Shown here piece after piece: positions 1 to 6,513 of a stretch of 10,110 bases of DNA; the first letter of the stretch is position 1, and the number at the start of each line of letters is the position of its first letter. The notes below the pieces were generated by a model, which was not told the origin of the DNA, did not search any database, and was given only the letters and a program-made list of their open reading frames with translations. The translations under genes and the position numbers were made by a program. The DNA comes from CAZPAN01 sp964428485 (GTDB lineage: Bacteria > Actinomycetota > Coriobacteriia > Coriobacteriales > CADBOM01), in contig CAYRYP010000049.1 of NCBI GenBank assembly GCA_964428485.1, positions 1 to 10,110 on the forward strand, read 5' to 3'.

Positions 1-50
1 ATTGTCGATGAAGCAGGTGCGGGTACGCGACCCTTTCAGAGAGAAAACTC

Positions 51-1007
51 CTAGAAGCTGATGGCACCTACTCCCGTGCGGTGGATGGTCTTGATGAACT
101 GAACGGTCTTGGACGACGCGCTCATGACCACGGCGTCGGTAGAGATGTAGTCGGGGGTGATCTTCACGCCGCTGACCATCTCGCCATCAGTGACCCCGCA
201 GGCGATGAAGGCCACGTCGTCGGTGCGGACTAGGTCGTCCATCGTGAGGAGTCCATCGACATCGACTTCCGCAGTCTTGAGGGCCCTCTGGTGCTCCTCC
301 TCGCTCCTCCACTGGAAACGTCCCATGAACTCACCGCCAACAGCCTTGAGTCCTGCGCATGCGAGCACGCCCTCCGGGGATCCGCCGGCGCCCATGTAGA
401 GGTCGATCCCGGTGTGTGCGACCGCGGTGGCGATGGCTCCAAACACGTCACCGTCGTCGATGAGTCTCACGCGAGCACCGGTCTCGTAGACTGCCTTGAT
501 GAGATCGGCATGGCGATCGCGCAACAGGATGCAGACGTTGACGTCGCGGACGTCCTTGCCAAGCGCATCGGCAACGGCGCGGACGTTCTCCGCCGGGGTG
601 TTGTCGATGTGCACCTTGCCCCTGCAAGCAGGGCCGGCGGCGATCTTGTCCATGTAGGTGTCGGGGGCGAACAGCAGCGCGCCCTTAGGAGCGATGGCTA
701 TCGTGGTAAGTGCGTTGGGCCTGTTGTAGGCGCAAAGATTGGTTCCCTCGAGCGGGTCCACCGCGATGTCGATGGCCTCACCACCGCGACCGACCTCCTC
801 TCCGATGTAGAGCATCGGGGCCTCGTCGCGCTCGCCCTCCCCAATGACGATCCTGCCGGAGAAGTCCATCTCGTTGAACGCCTCACGCATCGCCGTGGTC
901 GCCGCCTGGTCGGCGGATACCTTGTCGCCGCGCCCGTTCCAATCGGCAGCGGCTATGGCCGCCTTCTCCGCAACGCGGAGGACGTCCATGACATGCGATT
1001 CCTGCAT
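51..1007 (-). CDS. glpX: Fructose-1,6-bisphosphatase class II (GlpX type)
   Basis: Hydrolyses fructose 1,6-bisphosphate to fructose 6-phosphate and phosphate in the cytoplasm, the committed step of gluconeogenesis; in some bacteria it also acts on sedoheptulose 1,7-bisphosphate. The 318-residue product carries the GlpX hallmarks: GRGDK near residue 25, IGEGERDEAPMLYIGE at about 55-70, and DPLEGT at 84-89, which together form the metal and substrate site (Asp28, Glu57, Asp84, Glu87 are the expected ligands). The length is close to E. coli GlpX (336). A TTG at 1013 opens the frame two codons earlier, but AGGAG at 1014-1018 touches that TTG and stands 6 bases from the ATG at 1007, so the ATG is chosen. 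It lies 195 bases after rsmB, behind its own candidate promoter and a structured leader, so it is probably expressed separately. Family assignment is firm; substrate range beyond FBP is not visible. Confidence 0.96.
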   Translation of the reverse strand: MQESHVMDVLRVAEKAAIAAADWNGRGDKVSADQAATTAMREAFNEMDFSGRIVIGEGERDEAPMLYIGEEVGRGGEAIDIAVDPLEGTNLCAYNRPNALTTIAIAPKGALLFAPDTYMDKIAAGPACRGKVHIDNTPAENVRAVADALGKDVRDVNVCILLRDRHADLIKAVYETGARVRLIDDGDVFGAIATAVAHTGIDLYMGAGGSPEGVLACAGLKAVGGEFMGRFQWRSEEEHQRALKTAEVDVDGLLTMDDLVRTDDVAFIACGVTDGEMVSGVKITPDYISTDAVVMSASSKTVQFIKTIHRTGVGAISF

Positions 1008-1013
1008 TGCCAA

Positions 1014-1018
1014 CTCCT
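1014..1018 (-). promoter_or_regulatory. Ribosome binding site of glpX that fixes its start
   Basis: AGGAG on the minus strand, 6 bases before the ATG at 1007 and directly abutting an in-frame TTG at 1013. The spacing rules out the TTG and supports the shorter protein. Confidence 0.8.
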
Positions 1019-1037
1019 ATCGTCTCAAGTCACGCGA

Positions 1038-1127
1038 ATCCTCACGTGAAAGGATATCCTGTCAATCGGATCCACATGCACAGCTTCTCGCTCCCAGAAA
1101 GACCGCGCCGCTCGGATCCTTTCACAA
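1038..1127 (-). promoter_or_regulatory. Structured leader RNA of glpX with competing stems
   Basis: On the minus strand the leader begins, just after the predicted transcription start, with GTGAAAGGAT (1125-1116). A perfect 10-base complement, ATCCTTTCAC, follows at 1055-1046, closing a 60-base loop. The same downstream arm can instead form a short hairpin with AGGAT at 1042-1038 (stem 1055-1051, 8-base loop). AGGATATCCT at 1051-1060 is also self-complementary, and TCGGATCC occurs twice (1066-1073 and 1112-1119). Such mutually exclusive pairings are the layout of a cis-acting RNA switch. I recognise no known riboswitch class and no U-rich terminator in it. The base pairing is seen directly; a regulatory role is inferred. 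Confidence 0.4.
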
Positions 1128-1133
1128 CCCTGC

Positions 1134-1142
1134 ATTCTATCA
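1134..1142 (-). promoter_or_regulatory. Candidate extended -10 promoter for glpX
   Basis: Minus-strand TGATAGAAT matches the extended -10 form TGnTATAAT with one mismatch. No good -35 box lies 16-18 bases upstream, which is tolerable for an extended -10. Transcription would start near 1127, giving a leader of about 120 bases before glpX. Confidence 0.5.
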
Positions 1143-1146
1143 GAAG

Positions 1147-1163
1147 GGCTCATGCACCGAGCC
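1147..1163 (-). repeat. Inverted repeat upstream of the glpX promoter
   Basis: Minus-strand GGCTC and GAGCC form a perfect 5-base-pair stem around a 7-base loop, ending a few bases upstream of the candidate -10 box. No T-run follows, so it is a poor terminator for rsmB. It may be an operator half-site pair or chance. Confidence 0.25.
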
Positions 1164-1202
1164 TGTGCCGGACCTGCTCTCCTGACCCGGTAAAACAGCC
1201 GG

Positions 1203-2540
1203 TCAATCGCCCTTTTTCAACTTCACTATGAAGTGGACATCGGGGCCGCCCGGCCGAAGCGTCGTCTGCACCACGCCCGATCCCGATTCGGCATCGATCG
1301 ACCACCCAGAGCCCTCGGCGCTACCCAGAAACGCCTGGATCACGTCCATGTTCTCCTCGTGCGTGATCGTGCAGGTGGAGTAGACGATGCTCCCGCCGTC
1401 CACGATGCGCCGCGAGGCGGACTTGAGCATCGAAAGACCCATCCTTCCCATCGCGTCGATGTCGGATGCCGTGATCCTCCAGCGAATCTCGGGATGGCGC
1501 CTAAGCGTACCAATCCCCGAACAGGGAGCATCGATGAGCGCGGCGTCGAACTCGTCCGGTAGCCCCTCGATGGAGTCCAGGTCGGTGGCGTCGCCCTCCA
1601 ATATCACAGCGCCGCTCACGCCACACTGCGCGAGCCTCCGCTCGAGCACGGCGTTCTTGAAAGCATGCAAATCCACGCACCACAACCGGGCCTGCTCACC
1701 GTTGTACTTGACCGCATTGCTCTGCAGAAGGACGCTTTTCGTTCCCCTGCCGCTGCCGATCTCCAAATACCTCGCACCCACAGGAGGTGTGGCAACCAGA
1801 GCCGCAAGTTGGGCCGAGGCGTCCGAGACCAGCACCCTGCCATCGGCGAGCAGCCCCGACCTGAGCGCCGCCGCCTGATTCTCAGCGAGTATGCATCCGC
1901 GATCCTCCGGCCCCACGAAATGGGCGTTGGCACCACTAGACTGCAGGATCTCCATGGCCTCTGCGGGCGTGCACTTGATCGAGTTCACCGCCAGAAAAAG
2001 CGGAGCGGGCTGGTTGGAGGCATCCATGAACTGCGCTGCGTTGTCGCGCCCGAACGACTCCACGAGCATGTCGGTCATCCAATACGGAAAGCCGTGCTTT
2101 CGTGCCAGCGCCTCATTGCTCTTGGCGGGATTGCCCCATGGGAAGCCCTTGGCACTGTCCGCGATGCGGCGAAGCAGAACGTTGATGAAGCCTGCAGCCT
2201 TCGGCTCGACCACCTTGGCGAGCTCGACGCCCTGGTCGACCACCACGTGGTCTTCCTTGCGCAGAAACACCAGCTCGTATGTCGCGATCCTCACAGCATC
2301 CCTGAGATAGGGTCTAAGATCGCCCTTGGGCCCCAGGGCGCGGTCTATTATCTCGTCGAGCGTGCCCCAAGTTGACACGACACCGGTAGACAGGAGCTCG
2401 GCGAAGGCCCTGTCTTTAGCCGACACCCCCTCGGCATGCCTCACGATGGAGTTGACGGCGTTGCTGACGTAGGAGTTCCTCTCGCGGACCTGCGAGGTAA
2501 CCTCGAGCGCCAGCCTCCTGGCCGAGCTGAGCCTGCTCAC
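1203..2540 (-). CDS. rsmB: 16S rRNA (cytosine-967-C5)-methyltransferase RsmB (Sun/Fmu family)
   Basis: Transfers a methyl group from SAM to C5 of a cytosine in 16S rRNA (C967 in E. coli numbering) during small-subunit assembly. Residues ~5-130 form the NusB-like RNA-binding domain, with the conserved DRAF, LRDAVRIATYEL and FINVLLRRI stretches. The C-terminal half is the Rossmann methyltransferase domain. Both family cysteines are present in the 445-residue form: Cys340 in DAPCSGIG (catalytic motif IV) and Cys390 in YSTCT (motif VI). Motif I reads LEIGSGRGTKS instead of the usual DxCAAPGGK, a divergence in the SAM pocket. The frame opens at a GTG at 2558 inside fmt, but GGGAGG at 2548-2553 lies 7 bases before a second GTG at 2540, which is chosen. 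That GTG shares its G with the fmt stop (TAGTG), so the two are probably translationally coupled. The length is normal (E. coli 429). Confidence 0.94.
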   Translation of the reverse strand: MSRLSSARRLALEVTSQVRERNSYVSNAVNSIVRHAEGVSAKDRAFAELLSTGVVSTWGTLDEIIDRALGPKGDLRPYLRDAVRIATYELVFLRKEDHVVVDQGVELAKVVEPKAAGFINVLLRRIADSAKGFPWGNPAKSNEALARKHGFPYWMTDMLVESFGRDNAAQFMDASNQPAPLFLAVNSIKCTPAEAMEILQSSGANAHFVGPEDRGCILAENQAAALRSGLLADGRVLVSDASAQLAALVATPPVGARYLEIGSGRGTKSVLLQSNAVKYNGEQARLWCVDLHAFKNAVLERRLAQCGVSGAVILEGDATDLDSIEGLPDEFDAALIDAPCSGIGTLRRHPEIRWRITASDIDAMGRMGLSMLKSASRRIVDGGSIVYSTCTITHEENMDVIQAFLGSAEGSGWSIDAESGSGVVQTTLRPGGPDVHFIVKLKKGD

Positions 2541-3505
2541 TACTCCACCTCCCGCCACTGCTCGCTCCCCGAGGCGTCCAGCTCACGCGCGCCGGCCGCA
2601 AATCCTGCGGCGTCCATCTCTCTCTTGCCATCGGGCTTAACGCGCAAAAGCTCGAATGCACCGTCGGATGCCCCGAGCAGAAGCCTCTTGCGAACATACG
2701 AGACACGGCCCTTAGCGGGAGCGGAGATGTCCTCCGACTCGAGTTCGCCAGCGGGAACCGCTCTTGCGGCGGTCACGGCCATGGCCCTACCACAGACGAC
2801 AGCCCTGGCGGCGGCGTGCGAGCTGGATGCCCTGACCCTCGCGACGTTGTCGGAGGCGGTGGATTCGGGAGAGAGCCACAGCTCGCGCTTGTCTATCTTG
2901 TGGGCGTAGGTCACCAGCGACTCATCCTGGCTAGTCCACCTCTCCCGACCCTGCTCGATCTCGCGTATCGCGCGGAGCAGCGCGGACGAGCCCATGTCAG
3001 CTAGACGCTGCGTTATCTCGTCGCGCCCCATCTCATCTGGGTCCATCGCCACGCTCATACACCAAGGGCCGGTGTCGAGCCCCTCCTCCATCTTCATAAT
3101 GCACACGCCCATCTCGCGGTCACCGGCGAGGATCGCGCGCTCTATCGGAGCCGCACCCCTCCACCTCGGAAGAAGCGACGCGTGAACGTTGAGGCATCCC
3201 ATCGGAGGGATATCGAGAACGCTTCTCGGCAGAATCACCCCGAAGGAGGCGACCACCACCATGTCGGGAGAAAGACTCGCGAGCAAGTCCACATCGGCTG
3301 GATCGGAGAAGTCCTTGGGCTGAAAGACCGGAAGACCCAGGGAAAGGGCCTTCTCCTTGACCGCAGAGGCAACAAGCTTCCCGCCCCGCTTCGAGACGGA
3401 GTCCGGTTTGGTGTAGACGCCGACGAGGTCGATGTCCTGCTCTTCGGCGAGCGCGCACAGCGAGGGCACCGCGAAGTGCGGGGTGCCCATGAAAACAACC
3501 CTCAT
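2540..3505 (-). CDS. fmt: Methionyl-tRNA formyltransferase
   Basis: Transfers the formyl group from 10-formyltetrahydrofolate to the amino group of initiator Met-tRNA, enabling bacterial translation initiation. The 321-residue product (E. coli 315) has the N-terminal formyltransferase fold starting MRVVFMGTPHFA. The catalytic triad Asn106, His108 and Asp144 is intact and falls at the same numbers as in E. coli. The folate-binding signature SLLPRWRGAAPIERAI follows at 110-125. The C-terminal ~115 residues are the OB-like tRNA-binding domain, more divergent, as usual. The ATG at 3505 has a strong AGGAGG (3513-3518) at 7 bases. It sits 21 bases after def, whose enzyme removes the same formyl group, and overlaps rsmB by one base, so def-fmt-rsmB read as one transcription unit. 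Confidence 0.98.
   Translation of the reverse strand: MRVVFMGTPHFAVPSLCALAEEQDIDLVGVYTKPDSVSKRGGKLVASAVKEKALSLGLPVFQPKDFSDPADVDLLASLSPDMVVVASFGVILPRSVLDIPPMGCLNVHASLLPRWRGAAPIERAILAGDREMGVCIMKMEEGLDTGPWCMSVAMDPDEMGRDEITQRLADMGSSALLRAIREIEQGRERWTSQDESLVTYAHKIDKRELWLSPESTASDNVARVRASSSHAAARAVVCGRAMAVTAARAVPAGELESEDISAPAKGRVSYVRKRLLLGASDGAFELLRVKPDGKREMDAAGFAAGARELDASGSEQWREVE
2548..2553 (-). promoter_or_regulatory. Ribosome binding site of rsmB inside the end of fmt
   Basis: GGGAGG on the minus strand, 7 bases before the GTG at 2540. It lies downstream of the alternative GTG at 2558's first bases and cannot serve that codon, which decides the start. Confidence 0.75.
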
Positions 3506-3526
3506 GGGAAAGCCTCCTGTGATCGA

Positions 3527-4054
3527 CTAGTCCACCTCGCCCGGCTTCGCCCCCGAGGCGCAGGCCCTCTTGTACTCCTCGATCTTCTCGAGACGCTGGA
3601 CGACGGGCAGGTGCTCGAGCATCGTGATGCCGTGGAGATGGTCGATCTCATGCTGAAGGCAACGGGCGAAGAAGCCGTCGGCCTCGATGCGGACCTCATT
3701 GCCATCGAGGTCGAGGGCCTCAACAACCGCGTCCTCGCAGCGCGCAACCTCCACCTGAATGCCAGGAACGGATAGGCAGCCCTCGATGTCCGTGACCATC
3801 TCCCCGTCGGTGCTCACAACCCTGGGGTTGATGAGAAAGATAGGTTCCTTGCGCTTGGTCTCGTCGTAGTCCACGTCCACGACGACGATCTTCTTGAGAA
3901 TCCCGACCTGGGGAGCGGCGATGCCGCACCCGTTGAATTCGTACATGAGCTTGGCCATCTCTTTGACGGTCTTGGCGAGCCCAGGTTCGCTGGCCAGATC
4001 CACGTCCGCGCACTCCTTGCGCAGGATTGGGTTGGGAACAGTAACAATATTCAC
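3527..4054 (-). CDS. def: Peptide deformylase
   Basis: Metalloenzyme that removes the N-formyl group from nascent proteins at the ribosome exit, allowing methionine excision. All three family motifs are present in the 175-residue protein: GCGIAAPQVG at 42-51 (motif 1, Gln49), EGCLS at 91-95 (metal ligand Cys93), and HEIDH at 135-139 (metal ligands His135 and His139, catalytic Glu136). Cys43 replaces the more common Val in motif 1, a position that tolerates hydrophobic residues. The start is GTG at 4054 with AGGGGG (4060-4065) 5 bases upstream; no ATG is available near this end, and MNIVTVPNPILR matches typical N-termini. A 68-base gap with a possible promoter separates it from priA; fmt follows after 21 bases. 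Confidence 0.97.
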   Translation of the reverse strand: MNIVTVPNPILRKECADVDLASEPGLAKTVKEMAKLMYEFNGCGIAAPQVGILKKIVVVDVDYDETKRKEPIFLINPRVVSTDGEMVTDIEGCLSVPGIQVEVARCEDAVVEALDLDGNEVRIEADGFFARCLQHEIDHLHGITMLEHLPVVQRLEKIEEYKRACASGAKPGEVD

Positions 4055-4077
4055 GGATACCCCCTGGGTTAAAACGA

Positions 4078-4093
4078 CGCATGTGGTTATGCG
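4078..4093 (-). repeat. Small inverted repeat in the priA-def gap
   Basis: CGCAT and ATGCG form a perfect 5-base-pair stem with a 6-base loop. On the minus strand the stem is followed by TCGTTTT. It could be a weak terminator or a leader hairpin of def; the stem is too short to call firmly. Confidence 0.25.
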
Positions 4094-4096
4094 ATC

Positions 4097-4102
4097 ATTC
4101 TA
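4097..4102 (-). promoter_or_regulatory. Candidate -10 box upstream of def
   Basis: Minus-strand TAGAAT, preceded directly by TTG, in the priA-def gap. The best -35 match is CTGACC, 19 bases upstream, which is weak and too far. It may give def-fmt-rsmB an extra transcription start beside read-through from metK-priA. Confidence 0.3.
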
Positions 4103-4122
4103 CAATGCTCGCAGGCGGCGGG

Positions 4123-6513
4123 TCAGAACAGATCGACCGGATCGACGTCGACGGCCACGCTTGCACCCTGGCCAGGCGAGCGCCTCGCCAGGATGGGAGA
4201 TATCGCCTTGGGGAGGTCGGCGCCGGGCGGTCCCTTCACCAGTATGTGCCACCTGTAATCACCGCGCAGCTTCGAGAGAAGACACGGGCTCGGCCCCACG
4301 ATCTCCCAGGCGGAGACGTCACCTAGCTCCCCTGTCGCGGCCAGCTCGCGCAACCTCTCGCCAAGCTCGGCCCCGAGCGACATCGCGCAGGACGAGACAG
4401 CGCTCTCATCCTTCCCCCATATCAGAATGTTCGCGATTCTGCGGAAGGGCGGCCACCCGAACTCCTCACGTGTGGGCAGCTCGCCAGCCAGAAAGGCGCT
4501 CCTGTCGTGGGCGGCCGCGGAGACGATGGCGGGATGCTCGGGCCAGTAGGTCTGGACTACCACCTTCCCGTCGCGCTGTGCCCTGCCCGCACGCCCCGCC
4601 ACCTGCTCTAGCAGCTGGAAGGTGCGTTCAGCAGCCCGGAAGTCCGGGAGCTTGAGGGTGGTGTCGGCTATCAGGACGCCGGCGAGGGTAACATCGGGGA
4701 AATCGAGTCCCTTGGCTATCATTTGCGTACCGAGGAGCACCCCGCCATCTGCGGCGGCGAACTCTCCCAGGAGCCTCTCGTGAGAACCCTTGGTGCGCGT
4801 GGTGTCCGCGTCCATCCGTACAATCGGGACATCGGGACCCAGAAGCGCGCGGAGCTGGTCGTGCGCGTACTGCGTGCCGGGTCCAAGCTGTCTGAGATAG
4901 GGACTTCCACAATCGGGACAGTTAGCGGGAACCGGGTAGCGCCTGCCGCAGTGATGGCACATCAGCACCCCGGGTTCACCGCGCCTGCCCTCGTGAAAGG
5001 TCAGGGAGGTCGAGCACTGCTCGCATTCTGGAACGAACCCACACTCCCTGCACAGGAGAAACGATGCGAACCCTCGCCTATTGAGGAGCAGCACCGCCTT
5101 TTCCCCGCGCTCGACCACCTCAGTGAGCGCTTGGGCCAGCGCGCGGGAGATCATCGTCCTGTTGCCTTCGGAAAATTCGCGCCCCAGATCCACCACCTGC
5201 ACGGGAGGAAGGGGTCTTCCGCTCGCGCGTTCTGGGAGCTCGACTCTCCTCCAGACGCCGGTCTTACAGCGGTGAAGAGTCTCGATGGAGGGGCTGGCGC
5301 TGCCGAGCACCAGCGCGGCGCCCCGCAACCTGGCGAGCCTCGCCGCAACATCGCGGGAGACATACCTCGGGGACTTACCCTGCTTGTAGGATGACTCATG
5401 CTCCTCGTCTATGACGATCAGACCTAGGTCGCGCATCGGGGCGAACAAGGCCGATCGTGCCCCCACGACCACCTTGGCCTGGCCGCTCGAGAGAAGCGAC
5501 CACTGGTCGAACCTCTCTCCCGCAGAGAGCCTGGAGTGAAGCACCGCCACCAGGTCGCCGAACCTCGATCGGAACCTGCCCACCGTCTGAGGAGTGAGCG
5601 AGATCTCCGGCACGAGAACGCACGCACTCCTCCCCCGCTCAAGCACGCGGCGTATGGCCTGGAGATAGACCTCTGTCTTGCCCGATCCGGTGACGCCGTC
5701 GACTACCACGACGTCGCCGCGGCCGGCCAAACAGGCGGAGTCGATGGCCTCGAGTGCCTCGACTTGACCTGCGGTGAGAGAAGCGATGTCCCCTGTGCGC
5801 TCCGGGAGCTCCGAGACCCCCCTCATCCTGCGGCGGGATTCGACGCGCACGACGCCCTTCTTCTCGAGCGTAGCGAGCACCGAGGACACTGAGCCGATCT
5901 CGATTCCGAGCTCGACAACCCTCATCTCGCCCTCTCGCAGCGCCTCAATCACAGCGGCCTGCCTCGTGGCCCTCTTCGGGGGCACATAGGAATGGCCCTC
6001 GTCCGTAAGCATCGCCCATCTGTCGTCCACCGGGGCCACTGCGGGAGCGACGTATTTCCACGAGCCATCCGCCGCGCGTTTGAGGCCAGGCGATGCACCC
6101 GGAGGCATGAAGAGCCTCACCGCCTCCGGGAGTGTGCCCACGTACTCGCGAGCGATCCACATGGCCATATCTGCCCCCACCTCGTCGAAGTAGGACTCTG
6201 TGAGAACACGCGCTATGGGCTTGAGCCCGGTTGCGAGAGCGGCGTCGGGAGCGGCGGGTACATCACCATCCTCGTCAAAGAGAGTCCGAGAGACGGTTTT
6301 GGGGCGCATAGCGATATCTCCGAAGTCCGAGATGGGACGTTCGGAGATATCGACGATGTAGCCTATGGATGGCCTGTGGCCGAAGGGAACCTCCACACAC
6401 TGCCCGACCCTGGCGTCCATGCCGTCGGGGACGAGGTAGGTGAAGGCCGCGTCGAGCGCACGGGTGGGTATGTCGAGGACGACCCCGGCAACCCTCACTC
6501 GACTAGAGTCCAA
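4123..6513 (-). CDS. priA: Primosomal protein N' (replication restart helicase PriA)
   Basis: A 3'-to-5' superfamily 2 DNA helicase that recognises stalled forks and reloads the replisome. The 796-residue protein begins with the PriA 3'-DNA-binding domain (VLDIPTRALDAAFTYLVP at about 12-29) and a winged-helix region around 180-235. The helicase core has Walker A GVTGSGKT (273-280, Lys279), DEEH (369-372), GSASPS (404-409) and GRAGR (640-644). Between the helicase lobes are the eight zinc-binding cysteines of the family, as four CxxC pairs (488/491, 497/500, 519/522, 532/535). All ATPase motifs are intact, unlike the degenerate PriA of many mycobacteria and relatives. The start is TTG at 6513 with AGGGG (6519-6523) 5 bases away, overlapping metK by 11 bases. 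A GTG at 6498 (791 residues) is possible but lacks a ribosome binding site. Confidence 0.96.
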   Translation of the reverse strand: MDSSRVRVAGVVLDIPTRALDAAFTYLVPDGMDARVGQCVEVPFGHRPSIGYIVDISERPISDFGDIAMRPKTVSRTLFDEDGDVPAAPDAALATGLKPIARVLTESYFDEVGADMAMWIAREYVGTLPEAVRLFMPPGASPGLKRAADGSWKYVAPAVAPVDDRWAMLTDEGHSYVPPKRATRQAAVIEALREGEMRVVELGIEIGSVSSVLATLEKKGVVRVESRRRMRGVSELPERTGDIASLTAGQVEALEAIDSACLAGRGDVVVVDGVTGSGKTEVYLQAIRRVLERGRSACVLVPEISLTPQTVGRFRSRFGDLVAVLHSRLSAGERFDQWSLLSSGQAKVVVGARSALFAPMRDLGLIVIDEEHESSYKQGKSPRYVSRDVAARLARLRGAALVLGSASPSIETLHRCKTGVWRRVELPERASGRPLPPVQVVDLGREFSEGNRTMISRALAQALTEVVERGEKAVLLLNRRGFASFLLCRECGFVPECEQCSTSLTFHEGRRGEPGVLMCHHCGRRYPVPANCPDCGSPYLRQLGPGTQYAHDQLRALLGPDVPIVRMDADTTRTKGSHERLLGEFAAADGGVLLGTQMIAKGLDFPDVTLAGVLIADTTLKLPDFRAAERTFQLLEQVAGRAGRAQRDGKVVVQTYWPEHPAIVSAAAHDRSAFLAGELPTREEFGWPPFRRIANILIWGKDESAVSSCAMSLGAELGERLRELAATGELGDVSAWEIVGPSPCLLSKLRGDYRWHILVKGPPGADLPKAISPILARRSPGQGASVAVDVDPVDLF

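Noticed and set aside
1..50. tRNA or other RNA gene at the left edge
   Set aside because: GGGTACGCGACCC resembles a small stem-loop, but the T-loop consensus, acceptor pairing and CCA end are missing.
48..52. AGGAG on the minus strand at the glpX stop, suggesting a following gene
   Set aside because: No ATG, GTG or TTG occurs at a workable distance in the remaining bases of the window.
291..1049. 252-codon plus-strand open frame opposite glpX
   Set aside because: It is the antisense shadow of a highly conserved gene in GC-rich DNA; the translation has no recognisable domain and no ribosome binding site.
1183..1204. Intrinsic terminator after rsmB
   Set aside because: The minus-strand GACCGG/CCGGGTC hairpin has a bulge and no T-run behind it, so it does not meet terminator criteria.
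1665..2375. 236-codon plus-strand open frame opposite rsmB
   Set aside because: Shadow frame: the opposite strand carries both RsmB domains in full across this stretch.
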